Shown here in pieces: positions 33,857-43,014 of a stretch of DNA of 64,000 nt. Under the pieces are notes generated by a model, which ran no database searches, had not been told where the DNA came from, and saw nothing but the letters and a program-made list of their open reading frames with translations. This DNA is from Paracoccus xiamenensis. GTDB taxonomy: Bacteria > Pseudomonadota > Alphaproteobacteria > Rhodobacterales > Rhodobacteraceae. The DNA is taken from the NCBI RefSeq assembly GCF_011308835.1, contig NZ_JAAOHY010000002.1, positions 186,001 through 250,000 on the forward strand, in the 5' to 3' direction. The position numbers and the translations under genes are program-made. Positions within the stretch are counted from its first letter, which is position 1, and the number at the start of each line of letters is the position of its first letter.

Positions 33857-34867
33857 TCAGCCGGCCGCCTGAACCCGCGTCCAGACCTTGCGCATCAGTC
33901 CCGGCAGATCGCCGGGGGTAAATTCCGCGCGCGGCATCCAGAAGCCGCGTTCAGGATTGCCGCTGACATGGGCAACATGCACCTGCAGGTTCAGCGCAAA
34001 ATGCGTAAAAATGTGCTGAACCGGGTCCAGTTGCTGCCATTCGGCGGCCAGCGGCGCGTCAAGGTCGCTGCCGTCCCATCCGGTCGAGGGGAAGGCCAGC
34101 GTGCCCCCCAGCAGCCCCTTGGGCGCCCGCCGCTCCAGCAGAATCGCATGGTCGTTCATTGCCACCCAGGCGACGCCCGTTCGCTGGGGCTTGGGCGGCT
34201 TGGGGGCCTTGCGCGGCAGCTCGGCCGCGATCCCGGCCCTCCTGGCCGCGCAAAGATCGCTGAGCGGGCAGATTCCGCAGGCGGGCTTTCGGGGCGTGCA
34301 GATCGTCGCCCCCAGATCCATCATAGCCTGCGCGAAATCGCCGGCGCGTTGCTTGGGCGTCAGTTGCTCGGCCAAGGCGACCAGTTCCGGCTTGGCCTTC
34401 GGAAGCGGTGTTTCGACCGCGAAAACGCGCGAGACGACGCGCTCGACATTCCCGTCCACCACCGTTTCCGGCAGCCCGTAAGCAATTGCCGCGATGGCGG
34501 CCGAGGTATAGGGCCCCACACCCGGCAGCGCCTGCAATCCGGCGCGGGTGGTGGGAAATCCGCCTGCTGCCGCCACCGTCCGCGCACAGGCCAGCAGGTT
34601 GCGCGCGCGGGCATAGTATCCAAGCCCCGCCCATTCGGCCATGACCTGCGCGTCTTCCGCCGCCGCCAGCGCCTGAACGGTTGGCCAAAGCGTGGTGAAA
34701 CGCTCGAAATAGCCCTTCACCGCCGCCACGGTGGTCTGTTGAAGCATGATTTCCGACAGCCAGACCCGGTAAGGATCGGCCGCCCCGCCCCCCGGTGGCA
34801 TCCGCCATGGCAGGGTGCGGGCGTGGCGGTCATACCAGTCCAGCAGAAGGGGTGCGACCTCACGCAT
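33857..34867 (-). CDS. mutY: A/G-specific adenine glycosylase MutY
   Basis: The 336-aa enzyme removes adenine mispaired with 8-oxoguanine. The catalytic Glu lies in LSEIMLQQTTVAAVKGYF, the helix-hairpin-helix is LQALPGVGPYTSAAI, and the catalytic Asp is in VVDGNVERVVSR. The iron-sulfur loop CTPRKPACGICPLSDLC has the C-X6-C-X2-C-X5-C spacing. The C-terminal Nudix-like domain (LGGTLAFPSTGWD, FTHFALNLQVHVAHV) reads the 8-oxoG strand. It is divergent from dciA. Confidence 0.95.
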   Translation of the reverse strand: MREVAPLLLDWYDRHARTLPWRMPPGGGAADPYRVWLSEIMLQQTTVAAVKGYFERFTTLWPTVQALAAAEDAQVMAEWAGLGYYARARNLLACARTVAAAGGFPTTRAGLQALPGVGPYTSAAIAAIAYGLPETVVDGNVERVVSRVFAVETPLPKAKPELVALAEQLTPKQRAGDFAQAMMDLGATICTPRKPACGICPLSDLCAARRAGIAAELPRKAPKPPKPQRTGVAWVAMNDHAILLERRAPKGLLGGTLAFPSTGWDGSDLDAPLAAEWQQLDPVQHIFTHFALNLQVHVAHVSGNPERGFWMPRAEFTPGDLPGLMRKVWTRVQAAG

Positions 34868-34894
34868 CGTTCACAGCTTTTTTGAACTGGCTGG

Positions 34895-34923
34895 CTGGCA
34901 TCCCTGCACCGGCTTGTTAAACT
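34895..34923 (+). promoter_or_regulatory. Possible promoter for dciA-dsbA-CoA transferase
   Basis: CTGGCA (34895-34900) and TAAACT (34918-34923) are 17 bases apart, 27 bases before the dciA start in the 83-bp divergent gap. Each box matches four of six consensus bases. Confidence 0.4.
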
Positions 34924-34950
34924 GCGCCCGTTCTAACCGCGGAGCGCCGC

Positions 34951-35475
34951 ATGTCACAGCCCCCTCGCAGATCGCGCGGTTTCCGGCAGGCTTCCAGCCT
35001 GGTGGCCGAGCCGATCCGCCATGCCGCCGAAGGCCGGGGCTTTGCCGTGGCGCGGCTGCTGACCCATTGGGCCGAGGTGGTCGGCCCTGAAACCGCGTCC
35101 CGCGCCCGTCCGGTGAAGATCTCCCATACCCGCAACGGCATGGGGGCCACGCTGACGCTGCTGACCACCGGGCCATACGCGCCGCTGCTGGAAATGCAGC
35201 TGCCCGCCCTGCGCGACCGGGTAAATGCCTGTTACGGCTATAACGCGATCTCGCGCATTACGCTGACCCAGACCGCGCCGACCGGGTTTTCCGAAGGGCA
35301 GGCCAGTTTTGACCATGCCCCCAAGGCCCGGCCCCAGCCCGATGCCGAAACCCGCCGCGCGGCGCAGGCACTGGCCGCACAGATTTCCGATCCTGCCTTG
35401 CAGGCCGCCGTGGCGCGGCTTGCGGCACTCAAGCTGACCCGAAAGGGCAGAGCCAACCGAAAGGTCCCTGAATGA
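34951..35475 (+). CDS. DciA-like protein (DUF721)
   Basis: The 174-aa protein has the DUF721 core: VARLLTHWAEVVGPETASRARPV, then ATLTLLTTGPYAPLLEMQLP and INxCYGY-type sequence (VNACYGYNAISRITL). DUF721 includes DciA, the ancestral loader or operator of the DnaB replicative helicase in most bacteria. The C-terminal half is Ala/Arg-rich and variable. Its stop overlaps the next start as ATGA. The helicase role is inferred from the family. Confidence 0.8.
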   Translation: MSQPPRRSRGFRQASSLVAEPIRHAAEGRGFAVARLLTHWAEVVGPETASRARPVKISHTRNGMGATLTLLTTGPYAPLLEMQLPALRDRVNACYGYNAISRITLTQTAPTGFSEGQASFDHAPKARPQPDAETRRAAQALAAQISDPALQAAVARLAALKLTRKGRANRKVPE

Positions 35476-36185
35476 GCTTCCAAATCCGCAACTTCCTGTC
35501 CGTGTCGCTGATCTCGGCCGCGCTGGCACTGCCGGCCGCGGCCCAGACGACCCCCGCACCGGAAGCCGCGCCCGCGGCCCCCGCCGCGACCCCGGAAGCG
35601 CAAACCCCGGCAGAACAGGCCCCGGCCGCCGAACCGAAGATCGTCGAGGATCTGTTCCTGGGCGAGGAAAGCGCGCCGCTGACCATCTATGAATATGCTA
35701 GCTTCACCTGCCCCCATTGCGCGGCCTTCCACAAAGACAACTTCCCCAAGCTGAAGGCTGAATATATCGACACCGGCAAGGTGCGCTTCGCCACGCGCGA
35801 GGTCTATTTCGATCAGGTCGGCCTGTGGGCGGGCATCCTGGCTCGTTGCGACGATGCGAAATATTACCCGGTCAGCGGCATGCTGATGGATGAACAATCC
35901 GAATGGCTGGGTGCCCAGAATGGCGAGGAACTGGTCGCCAACCTGCGCAAGATCGGCGCCAAGGCCGGCATGACCGCCGAACAGATGGATGCTTGCTGGG
36001 CCGATCAGGCCAAGGTCGCCGATCTGGTCCACACCTTCCAGGTCAATGCCGAGGCCGACAAGATCGAGGCCACGCCCACCTTCATGATCGGTGGTGAGCA
36101 GGTCAAGAACATGGCCTGGGAAGATCTGAAAGCCAAGATCGACGAAAAGCTGGCCGAGGCTGAAGCAGCCGCGCCGGCCAACTGA
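35472..36185 (+). CDS. DsbA family thiol-disulfide oxidoreductase, secreted
   Basis: The 237-aa protein has a signal peptide (LISAALALPAAAQ), an Ala/Pro/Glu-rich linker to about residue 50, then a thioredoxin-fold domain with CPHC (about residues 80-83) in YASFTCPHCAAFHKD. The cis-Pro loop is EATPTFMIGG. It resembles the DsbA-like oxidoreductases of alphaproteobacteria rather than classical E. coli DsbA. It should oxidise or shuffle disulfides in the periplasm. Start coupled to dciA by ATGA; its stop overlaps the CoA transferase start. Confidence 0.87.
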   Translation: MSFQIRNFLSVSLISAALALPAAAQTTPAPEAAPAAPAATPEAQTPAEQAPAAEPKIVEDLFLGEESAPLTIYEYASFTCPHCAAFHKDNFPKLKAEYIDTGKVRFATREVYFDQVGLWAGILARCDDAKYYPVSGMLMDEQSEWLGAQNGEELVANLRKIGAKAGMTAEQMDACWADQAKVADLVHTFQVNAEADKIEATPTFMIGGEQVKNMAWEDLKAKIDEKLAEAEAAAPAN

Positions 36186-37309
36186 TGACGCCGCTCGCCG
36201 GTCTGAAGGTCGTCGAGCTTGCGCGTATTCTGGCCGGCCCTTGGGCTGGCCAGATTCTCGCCGATCTTGGCGCAGAGGTCATCAAGGTCGAGGCCCCCGA
36301 AGGCGATGATACCCGCCGTTGGGGGCCGCCGTTCATTGAACGCGAGGGCGACCGCTCGGCCGCGTATTTCCACGGGGCCAATCGTGGCAAGAAATCGGTG
36401 ACCGCCGATTTCCGCACGCCCGAAGGCCAGCAGCGCGTCCGTGATCTGATCGCCGATGCCGATATCGTCATCGAGAATTTCAAGGTCGGCGGGCTGGCGA
36501 AATACGGGCTGGATTATGCCAGCCTGCAGGCCCTGAACTCGCGCCTGATCTATTGCAGCGTCACCGGTTTTGGCCAGACCGGGCCTTACGCCCACCGCGC
36601 GGGTTATGACTATATCATTCAGGGCATGTCCGGGCTGATGAGCGTGACGGGAGAGCCTTCCGGCCAGCCGCAGAAGGTCGGCGTGGCCGTTACCGACATC
36701 TTCACCGGCATCTATGCCGCGACGGCGATTCTGGCGGCGGTGGAAATGCGCCACCGCACGGGCCGGGGTCAGCATATCGACATGGCGCTGATGGATGTCG
36801 CTGTGGCGATCATGGCCAATCAGGCGATGAATTACCTGACCACCGGCAATGCGCCGCAGCGGATGGGCAATGCGCATCCGAACCTCGTCCCCTATGCGGT
36901 TTTCGACTGCGCCGATGGCTGGATCATCATCGCCACCGGCAATGACGGCCAGTATCGCCGCCTGTGCGATGTGCTCGGCCTGCCCGCGCTGGCAACGGCA
37001 CCCGATTACGCCACCAATGCCGACCGTATCCAAAACCGCGAGGCGCTGACGGCGGCATTGCAAGCCGTTACCCGTGGCTGGTCCCGCGACGATCTGCTGA
37101 CCGCGCTAGAGGCGCAGGGCATCCCCGCCGGGCCGATCAACGACATGGCCGATGTCTTCGCCGATCCGCAGGTCATCGCGCGCGGGCTGAAAATCACCCC
37201 CGACGGGGTGCCCGGCGTGCGCCTGCCAGTGGTGTTTTCGGATGCGGAACTGGCGACCGACCGCGCCTCGCCCCGTCTGGGTCAGGACGATCCGGTCAGT
37301 GCCGGCTGA
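36185..37309 (+). CDS. Class III CoA transferase (CaiB/BaiF family)
   Basis: The 374-aa enzyme begins with [34 protein letters not shown] sequence and contains [17 protein letters not shown] and the probable catalytic Asp in [12 protein letters not shown]. Family members transfer CoA between carboxylates or racemise 2-methylacyl-CoAs. The substrate is unknown; no partner genes are nearby. Its last 28 bases overlap the end of the convergent lpxK. Confidence 0.87.
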   Translation: MTPLAGLKVVELARILAGPWAGQILADLGAEVIKVEAPEGDDTRRWGPPFIEREGDRSAAYFHGANRGKKSVTADFRTPEGQQRVRDLIADADIVIENFKVGGLAKYGLDYASLQALNSRLIYCSVTGFGQTGPYAHRAGYDYIIQGMSGLMSVTGEPSGQPQKVGVAVTDIFTGIYAATAILAAVEMRHRTGRGQHIDMALMDVAVAIMANQAMNYLTTGNAPQRMGNAHPNLVPYAVFDCADGWIIIATGNDGQYRRLCDVLGLPALATAPDYATNADRIQNREALTAALQAVTRGWSRDDLLTALEAQGIPAGPINDMADVFADPQVIARGLKITPDGVPGVRLPVVFSDAELATDRASPRLGQDDPVSAG

Positions 37310-38283
37310 AGCAGCCCGTCCAGCCGCGCCCAATCGTCCAGTTCCAGCCGCACCGGCAGGGCCAGCACATTGCGCCGGAAATCGAGCGGCAGGCGCACGG
37401 CGTCCTTTTCGGTGGTGACCAGCTGGGCGCCGGTCAGCTTTGCCTCGGCCGTCAGGCGTTGCAGCAGGGCGGGGGTGAAGGGCTGATGATCGTCAAGCCC
37501 CTCTCCCCGGACCAGATCGGCGCCCAGATCGCGCAGGGTGGCGAAGAATTTCTCGGGGTGGCCGATGCCGGCAAAGGCCAGCACCCGGTGGCCCTGCCAG
37601 TCGATGCCGGTCTGCAGCGGCTGCAACGCGCCCTTCAGATGCGGCAGGTCCAGCACATGACCCCAGGCGCGGGAAAAGCGGTCCTGCATCGGCGACAGCC
37701 CGATCGAGATCACCGCATCTGCGCGCCGCAGCCCATCCGCCACCGGTTCGCGCAAGGGGCCGGCGGGGATGCACAGCCCGTTGCCGAAGCCCTTGGCGGC
37801 GTCGACCACGATCAGCGACAGGTCGTGATGCAGGCTCGGGTCCTGAAAGCCGTCATCCAGCAGGATCGCCTGCGCGCCATCGGCGACAGCGGCGCGCGCG
37901 CCTTCGACGCGGTTGTCTGCGACCCAGACCGGGGCGAAGGCGGACATCAGCAGGGGCTCGTCGCCGACCTCCTCGGCGCTGTGCCTGCGTTCATCGACGC
38001 GGGTTGGGGCGGTGGTAGTGCCGCCGTAACCCCGGCTGACGATCTGCACGGCCACGCCTTGCGAGATCAGCCGCTGCGCCAGCGCGATCACGGTGGGGGT
38101 CTTGCCGGTGCCGCCGGCGTTGATATTGCCCACGCAGATCACCGGCACGCCCAGCCGGGTGCGTTCGCCCCCCTTCAGCCGCCGGGCGGTCGCGGCCCCG
38201 TAAAGCGCGCCCAGCGGACGCATCAGGTTGGCCCGCAGCGTCGGCGGGGTCTGGAACCAGAAGGCGGGGGCGCGGCGGCTCAT
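37282..38283 (-). CDS. lpxK: Tetraacyldisaccharide 4'-kinase LpxK
   Basis: The 333-aa kinase phosphorylates the 4' position of the lipid A disaccharide at the inner membrane. Walker A is [19 protein letters not shown]; other hallmarks are [17 protein letters not shown] and [25 protein letters not shown] at 38283 is the family-like start and overlaps the upstream stop (ATGA). It is encoded with the WaaA-like protein and DUF4170, a grouping typical for Rhodobacteraceae. Confidence 0.93.
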   Translation of the reverse strand: MSRRAPAFWFQTPPTLRANLMRPLGALYGAATARRLKGGERTRLGVPVICVGNINAGGTGKTPTVIALAQRLISQGVAVQIVSRGYGGTTTAPTRVDERRHSAEEVGDEPLLMSAFAPVWVADNRVEGARAAVADGAQAILLDDGFQDPSLHHDLSLIVVDAAKGFGNGLCIPAGPLREPVADGLRRADAVISIGLSPMQDRFSRAWGHVLDLPHLKGALQPLQTGIDWQGHRVLAFAGIGHPEKFFATLRDLGADLVRGEGLDDHQPFTPALLQRLTAEAKLTGAQLVTTEKDAVRLPLDFRRNVLALPVRLELDDWARLDGLLQPALTGSS

Positions 38284-39521
38284 GCGAGATCTCCCAGGAT
38301 GGTGTCGCGGACGGCATGGGCGATCCGGTTGGCCACGCCCTCGCCCCCGGTGGAAACGCACCAGGCATTGGTGGCGATCTGGGCGGCCTGATCGGCGGCC
38401 AGAAGGGCGACGACCGCCTGCGCCAGACCGGCCGCGTCCTCGACCCGGCGGGCAGCGGCGGCACCGTCAAGCTGCGCCCATTCCGCCGCGAAGGGGCCGT
38501 CCAGCGGGCCGTGAATGGCGGCGGATCCCAGCGATGCCGCCTCGAACGGATCGCGGGCGGCGTCGGTCGGGCCATAAAGCGTCGTGCCCATGAAAGTCGA
38601 CGGCGCGAGGCGATACCACAGGCCCAGCTCGAACAGGTCGTCGACAAGATAGACGCTGACTTCCTCGGTCGGGTCTTCGTCGTAATTGCGTTGGGCGACG
38701 ACCAGCCCGGCCTCGCCCATGCGCGCGGCCATCGCCTCGGCCCGGCGGGGATCGTCGGGCAGCACGATCAGCATGGCGCGGTGGCTATAGCGCAGGACCG
38801 TCAGCTGGGCCTCGATCAGGGCTTCTTCTTCGGCCTCGGTGACGCAGACCGCCAGCCAGATCTGCCGGCCCTTGAAGGCCTCGGCCAGCGATTCGCGTTC
38901 GGCCTCCAGATGCTTCAGGGGCTGGCGGGACAGGGTGATCGGGCCGGTGATTTCGATCCGTTCGGGGGCGGCGCCCAGCTCCAGCGCCGCTTCGCCGCTG
39001 GCCGGGTCGGGCAGCAGCAGCAGCGTCAGCTGCGACAGCGCCGAGCGGCGGGTAAAGCCCGGCAGCGACCAGCCGCGCGGCGGCGCGACAAGGCGGGTCT
39101 CGGCCAGGATCACCGGGATGTCGCGGGCTCTGGCGGCCTCGATCAGGGGGCGCGGCAGGTCCGTGCCGACCAGCAGCACGGCATCGGGGCGCATGGCCGC
39201 CAGCTGCGCCTGGGCCATGCTGTCGGACAGCGCGCCATCGGCGACCGAGGTCACGCCCCGCGTCGCCAGATCGGGCACCCCGCCCACCGCACGGCTGACG
39301 GCGACCTGCAAGCCGCGCCGGCGCATCTGCATCAGCAGTTGGATCAGCGCCGGGGCAAGGCTGCCATCATCCGGGCCAGCCTGGTCATAGCCGGCGCCGA
39401 TGCGCAGCCAGACCAGCGGGCCGTCACCCGTCGGCAGCGCCAGATCGGGCAGCGGCAGGGGCTGTGTGGGCTGGTCCAGCAAGCGCCGCACCCAACCGCG
39501 CAGCCCCTGCACGCTGCTCAT
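38280..39521 (-). CDS. WaaA (KdtA)-like GT30 protein with altered active site
   Basis: The 413-aa protein aligns along its length with Kdo transferases: [19 protein letters not shown] matches the inter-domain region and [17 protein letters not shown] the C-terminal nucleotide region. Key sites differ. The SVGE motif with the catalytic Glu is replaced by [14 protein letters not shown], and ETELWPN by GTDLPRP. The usual N-terminal membrane anchor is also reduced. It may be a paralogue with another acceptor, a non-catalytic partner, or a very divergent WaaA. Operonic with lpxK. Confidence 0.7.
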   Translation of the reverse strand: MSSVQGLRGWVRRLLDQPTQPLPLPDLALPTGDGPLVWLRIGAGYDQAGPDDGSLAPALIQLLMQMRRRGLQVAVSRAVGGVPDLATRGVTSVADGALSDSMAQAQLAAMRPDAVLLVGTDLPRPLIEAARARDIPVILAETRLVAPPRGWSLPGFTRRSALSQLTLLLLPDPASGEAALELGAAPERIEITGPITLSRQPLKHLEAERESLAEAFKGRQIWLAVCVTEAEEEALIEAQLTVLRYSHRAMLIVLPDDPRRAEAMAARMGEAGLVVAQRNYDEDPTEEVSVYLVDDLFELGLWYRLAPSTFMGTTLYGPTDAARDPFEAASLGSAAIHGPLDGPFAAEWAQLDGAAAARRVEDAAGLAQAVVALLAADQAAQIATNAWCVSTGGEGVANRIAHAVRDTILGDLA

Positions 39522-39523
39522 GT

Positions 39524-39769
39524 TCAGGAACCCAGCTCGGCCGTCGGGCTGGTTTCGCGGCCTTCGTCCATCAGGCGGTGCAGATGGGCGATGAAATAGC
39601 GGGTCTGCGCACTATCCACGGTGCGCTGCGCCGCGCCCTTCCATGCTGCATGGGCCGAAGCGAAATCGGGGAAGACCCCAACAACGTCGATGGCCGAAGT
39701 GTCGCGGAACTCGGTCCCGTCAATGTCGATCAACTCACCCCCGAATACCAGGTGCAGTCGCTGCGTCAT
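39524..39769 (-). CDS. DUF4170 family protein
   Basis: The 81-aa protein matches the small DUF4170 family found in alphaproteobacteria: VFGGELIDIDGTEFRD, IDVVGVFPDFASAHAAWKGA and RYFIAHLHRLMD. The family has no known function to my knowledge but often lies upstream of waaA and lpxK, as here (two bases between stop and next start). A soluble cytoplasmic role linked to LPS core or lipid A is guesswork. Confidence 0.75.
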   Translation of the reverse strand: MTQRLHLVFGGELIDIDGTEFRDTSAIDVVGVFPDFASAHAAWKGAAQRTVDSAQTRYFIAHLHRLMDEGRETSPTAELGS

Positions 39770-39802
39770 CGGAAAATCTCCTGCTTTATTCGATGCGCGT
39801 TA

Positions 39803-40522
39803 CTAAGCGTCCGCGCGCCGTGACGCAATCGCCGCGTCGGCCCGGGTCAGCGCATCGACGATCAGGCCGGGCACTTCCGGGGCAAGCCCGATCGGCGGCA
39901 GGCAGGGGCCGGCAAAGCCCGCGCGTGCCAGACCCTTGGGGATGTCGTCGGTGACATGTTCCGCCGCCGTCGCGAAGAAGGGCAGCGCCAATGCGCGCGG
40001 CCCCAGATCGCGGGCGGCATCGGCCAGGAACGGCGCTTCCTCGATGAACCCGGTCACCACGCGGCCCATGCGCATCCGCAGCAGTTCGGCCATCGCCTCG
40101 GCCCCCTTGGCCGAGCCACGCGCCCGTTGCGAGCCATGCGCGATCAGCAGCAGCGTCACCTGATGAGGGTCCCAGCCGCAGGCAGCCGCCGCTTGGTAAA
40201 GCTTGTGCAGGCACAGCTCGGCAAGCGTTGGATCCAGCCCGAAAGGGGACAGGACGTCGATATCCCTGGCCCCCGCCGCCGCCAGCCGGCGCGGCAATTC
40301 GGTGCCGGTAAACCAGCCCGCCGCCATGAACATGGGATAGGCCATCGCGTCCGGCGCTGCCGCAACCGCCCGGTCCAACGCCCCCGGCATGGCCAGCGTC
40401 GCCCCCAGCACCCGCCGCCCCGACAGCGCCGAAACCGCCGCCGCCAGCCTGTCAATTGCGGCTTGCTGAGGTCCGGGGTCCGAGGGCTGGCCGTGGGCGA
40501 TGATGATGGCGGGGCGTGGCAT
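39803..40522 (-). CDS. CbiX-like chelatase family protein
   Basis: The 239-aa protein has two tandem CbiX/sirohydrochlorin-chelatase half domains. The first begins AIIIAHGQPSDPGPQ, with the metal-site His, and the second LLLIAHGSQRARGS. YPMFMAAGWFTGTELP fits the family. It may insert a metal into sirohydrochlorin or related tetrapyrrole. No cobalamin or siroheme genes adjoin it. ATG at 40522 is chosen; in-frame starts at 40531 and 40567 exist and no ribosome site decides. Confidence 0.75.
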   Translation of the reverse strand: MPRPAIIIAHGQPSDPGPQQAAIDRLAAAVSALSGRRVLGATLAMPGALDRAVAAAPDAMAYPMFMAAGWFTGTELPRRLAAAGARDIDVLSPFGLDPTLAELCLHKLYQAAAACGWDPHQVTLLLIAHGSQRARGSAKGAEAMAELLRMRMGRVVTGFIEEAPFLADAARDLGPRALALPFFATAAEHVTDDIPKGLARAGFAGPCLPPIGLAPEVPGLIVDALTRADAAIASRRADA

Positions 40523-40602
40523 GGCTGGCATCCGAAACGGGTTGGCGCTATCTGTGCCCCCAGCCAATCACGCGCGGGGCGCGATCTCAAGTCGAGGTAT
40601 TC

Positions 40603-41283
40603 ATGTCCGGCTGGACTGAGCTTATTCTGGCCTTCACTGCCTTTTTGGCAGCACATGTGATCCCGATGCGACCAGCATTGAAATCTGCGCTGATCGCGCG
40701 GCTGGGGCGCACGGGCTATATTGCCGCGTTCAGCCTGCTGTCGCTGGGGCTGCTGTATTGGCTGCTGATGGCGGCCGGCCGGGCGCCCTTTATCGAGATC
40801 TGGCCGCAGGCCCAGTGGCAGCGTTGGCTGGCCAATCTGGCGATGCCGGTGGCGATTTCGCTGGTTGTTTTCGCCGTGGGCGTGGCCAATCCGTTTTCCT
40901 TCGGCGGCAAGGTGGCGGGGTTTGATCCTGACCGGCCCGGCATTATCGGGCTGACCCGGCACCCGCTGATGTGGGCCTTCGCGATCTGGGCCGGGGCGCA
41001 TCTGCTGGCCAATGGCGATCTGGCCCATGTGGTCCTGTTTGGGCCGCTGCTGATCTTCGCGCTGTCGGGCATCTGGGGGGCCGAGGCCCGCGCTCGCCGC
41101 ACCCTGCCCGATTTCGACCGGCTGGCGGCGCATAGCTCGCTTTGGCCGGGTGGGGCGCTGATTTCGGGGCGGTGGCGGCCGCGCGGCTGGCCCAGCCTGC
41201 TGCGGCTATTGGTCGCGGGGCTGGTCTGGGCGGGGCTGCTGCACCTTCACGTGCCGCTGATCGGGTTGTCGCCGCTGCCCTGA
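40603..41283 (+). CDS. NnrU family membrane protein
   Basis: The 226-aa protein has about six hydrophobic segments (ELILAFTAFLAAHVIP, TGYIAAFSLLSLGLLYWLLM, WLRxL-type end segment LLRLLVAGLVWAGLLHLHV) and the conserved GIIGLTRHPLMWAFAIWAGAH loop. NnrU is linked to nitric oxide and nitrite reduction in Rhodobacterales and is related to isoprenylcysteine methyltransferase-like proteins. No denitrification genes are in view. GAGG precedes the start. It overlaps the convergent FAD gene by 37 bases. Confidence 0.82.
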   Translation: MSGWTELILAFTAFLAAHVIPMRPALKSALIARLGRTGYIAAFSLLSLGLLYWLLMAAGRAPFIEIWPQAQWQRWLANLAMPVAISLVVFAVGVANPFSFGGKVAGFDPDRPGIIGLTRHPLMWAFAIWAGAHLLANGDLAHVVLFGPLLIFALSGIWGAEARARRTLPDFDRLAAHSSLWPGGALISGRWRPRGWPSLLRLLVAGLVWAGLLHLHVPLIGLSPLP

Positions 41284-42311
41284 AGGCGGAAGCCCTCGGG
41301 GATGCGGTCGCGGCGGTCCAGCACCAGATCGGCGATGATCCCGGCTAGCACCGGGGCCATGCCAAAGCCGATCTTGAAGCCGCCATTCAGCACGAAATGC
41401 CCCGGCCGCCCCGGCCATTCCCCCAGCAACGGCGCGCGCGAGCGGGCGCGGGGTCGGATGCCGGCCCAACGATCCAAGACCTCGGCCCCATCCAGCGCCG
41501 GGCACAGCGCGCGGGCGCGGGCGATGACGTCCTCCAGCTGTTCGTCCACGTCTTCATGTTCAAAGCTGTTTTCCGAGGTCGAGCCGATCCCCACCGTCCC
41601 ATCAGCATGGGGCACGATGTGCAGCCCGTCGGCATAGACCTGAGGCGCATCCGGCGCGGCGAATCGCAGCGCGGCGCTTTGGCCCTTGACGCCCTGGCCG
41701 ATCTTGCGGCCCAGATCCTCGCCCAGCATCGCCAGCCCGGGCGCGCCGGTGGCCCAGATCGCCGGGCCGGGCATCGCATCCGGCCGGGCGGGCTGGCCCA
41801 GCACGATTTCGCCCCCCTTGGCGGTGATCGCCGCTGCCAGCGCTGCCCCGGCCATGCGCGGGGACAGCCGCGCTGTCAGGTCGTCCATCAGCCACCAGCC
41901 CTCGGGGCTTTCAGGCACTAACGGGCCCTCGGGCCGGGTCTGGGTCAACCACATCCGGGCCGCACCCTGCCAGTGGCGATCCGCGCCTTCGATCCGGGCG
42001 CGCAGCCTTGGCAGATCCGCCGCCGTCACCGCCTGCACCCGTCCAGTGCGGGCATAGCCGGGGTCGCGGCCGCCGACCTGCGCGACCTGATCCCAGAACG
42101 TGCGGGCATTCAGAAGGCTTTCGAGCTGCGCCTGTTTCTTGATATTCCAGCTGTCGGGCGCATGCGGCGCCAGCGCGCCCACGGTGCCACCTGATGAGCC
42201 CGCGCCGATGCGATCCGCCTCGATCACGCGGACGTGATGGCCGCGCCGGGCGATTTCCCAGCCGGCGGAAAGCCCCGCTATTCCCGCGCCGATCACCGTG
42301 ACGCTTGCCAT
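41247..42311 (-). CDS. FAD-dependent oxidoreductase, MnmC2-like
   Basis: The 354-aa DAO-family protein starts with VIGAGIAGLSAGWEIARRGH and a second FAD contact GAGSSGGTVGALAPHAP, ending in FVLNGGFKIGFGMAPVLAG. It lies head-to-head with mnmD, 46 bases away. In E. coli the two activities are fused in MnmC, whose FAD half removes the carboxymethyl group from cmnm5s2U34. This protein is a good candidate for that half as a separate gene, but a D-amino-acid or glycine oxidase role is also possible. Confidence 0.65.
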   Translation of the reverse strand: MASVTVIGAGIAGLSAGWEIARRGHHVRVIEADRIGAGSSGGTVGALAPHAPDSWNIKKQAQLESLLNARTFWDQVAQVGGRDPGYARTGRVQAVTAADLPRLRARIEGADRHWQGAARMWLTQTRPEGPLVPESPEGWWLMDDLTARLSPRMAGAALAAAITAKGGEIVLGQPARPDAMPGPAIWATGAPGLAMLGEDLGRKIGQGVKGQSAALRFAAPDAPQVYADGLHIVPHADGTVGIGSTSENSFEHEDVDEQLEDVIARARALCPALDGAEVLDRWAGIRPRARSRAPLLGEWPGRPGHFVLNGGFKIGFGMAPVLAGIIADLVLDRRDRIPEGFRLQGSGDNPISGT

Positions 42312-42357
42312 TTCCGCCCCTATTCGTCAGGTCTGCCCGCGTAAGGAGTTAACCTTG

Positions 42358-43014
42358 ATGAGCGTTCAGCACCAGACACCCGAACTGGATTGGCGCGAGG
42401 GCGGTGTCCCCGTCTCGCAGCGGTTCGATGACCCCTATTTCAGCCTGAATGGCGGGCTGGCAGAGACACGGCACGTCTTTCTGTCCGGCAACGACCTGCC
42501 GGGGCGACTGTGTCCGGGGTTTCATGTGGCCGAACTGGGCTTTGGCACCGGGCTGAACCTGCTGGCGCTGGCTGAAATTGCCACCCAGCCCGTCCGCTTC
42601 ACCAGTTTCGAGGCGTTTCCGATGGATCTGGACCAGCTGGAACAGGCCCATGCGGCCTTTCCCGAACTGGCCAACCTGACAACGGCGTTGCGCGCCGGCT
42701 ATCCGGCGCAGCGCTTCACCCTCGGTCAGGTCGATGCGGAAATCATCATCGGCGACGCCCGCGACACGTTGCCGCGTTGGGATGGCGCGGCGGATGCGTG
42801 GTTTCTGGACGGGTTTTCGCCCGCCAAGAACCCCGAGCTATGGGGCGCGTCACTGATGGGCGAGGTCTGCGCCCATACAGCGCCGGGTGGCACATTCGCC
42901 ACCTACACGGCCGCCGGCCATGTCCGCCGCGCGCTTGGTGCGGCGGGCTTTTCGGTCAGCCGCGCCGAAGGCTATGCGGGCAAGCGGCATATGAGCCGGG
43001 GTGTCCGGCTTTAA
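42358..43014 (+). CDS. mnmD: tRNA 5-methylaminomethyl-2-thiouridine methyltransferase MnmD
   Basis: The 218-aa protein matches the MnmC1/MnmD half of MnmC. FHVAELGFGTGLNLLALAE is the SAM motif, RFTSFEAFPMDLDQLEQAH follows, and AWFLDGFSPAKNPELW plus GGTFATYTAAGHVRRAL are diagnostic. It methylates nm5s2U34 to mnm5s2U34 in tRNAs for Lys, Glu and Gln. AAGGAG stands 9 bases before the ATG. The TTAA at 43011-43014 supplies both its stop and that of the convergent slt. Confidence 0.92.
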   Translation: MSVQHQTPELDWREGGVPVSQRFDDPYFSLNGGLAETRHVFLSGNDLPGRLCPGFHVAELGFGTGLNLLALAEIATQPVRFTSFEAFPMDLDQLEQAHAAFPELANLTTALRAGYPAQRFTLGQVDAEIIIGDARDTLPRWDGAADAWFLDGFSPAKNPELWGASLMGEVCAHTAPGGTFATYTAAGHVRRALGAAGFSVSRAEGYAGKRHMSRGVRL

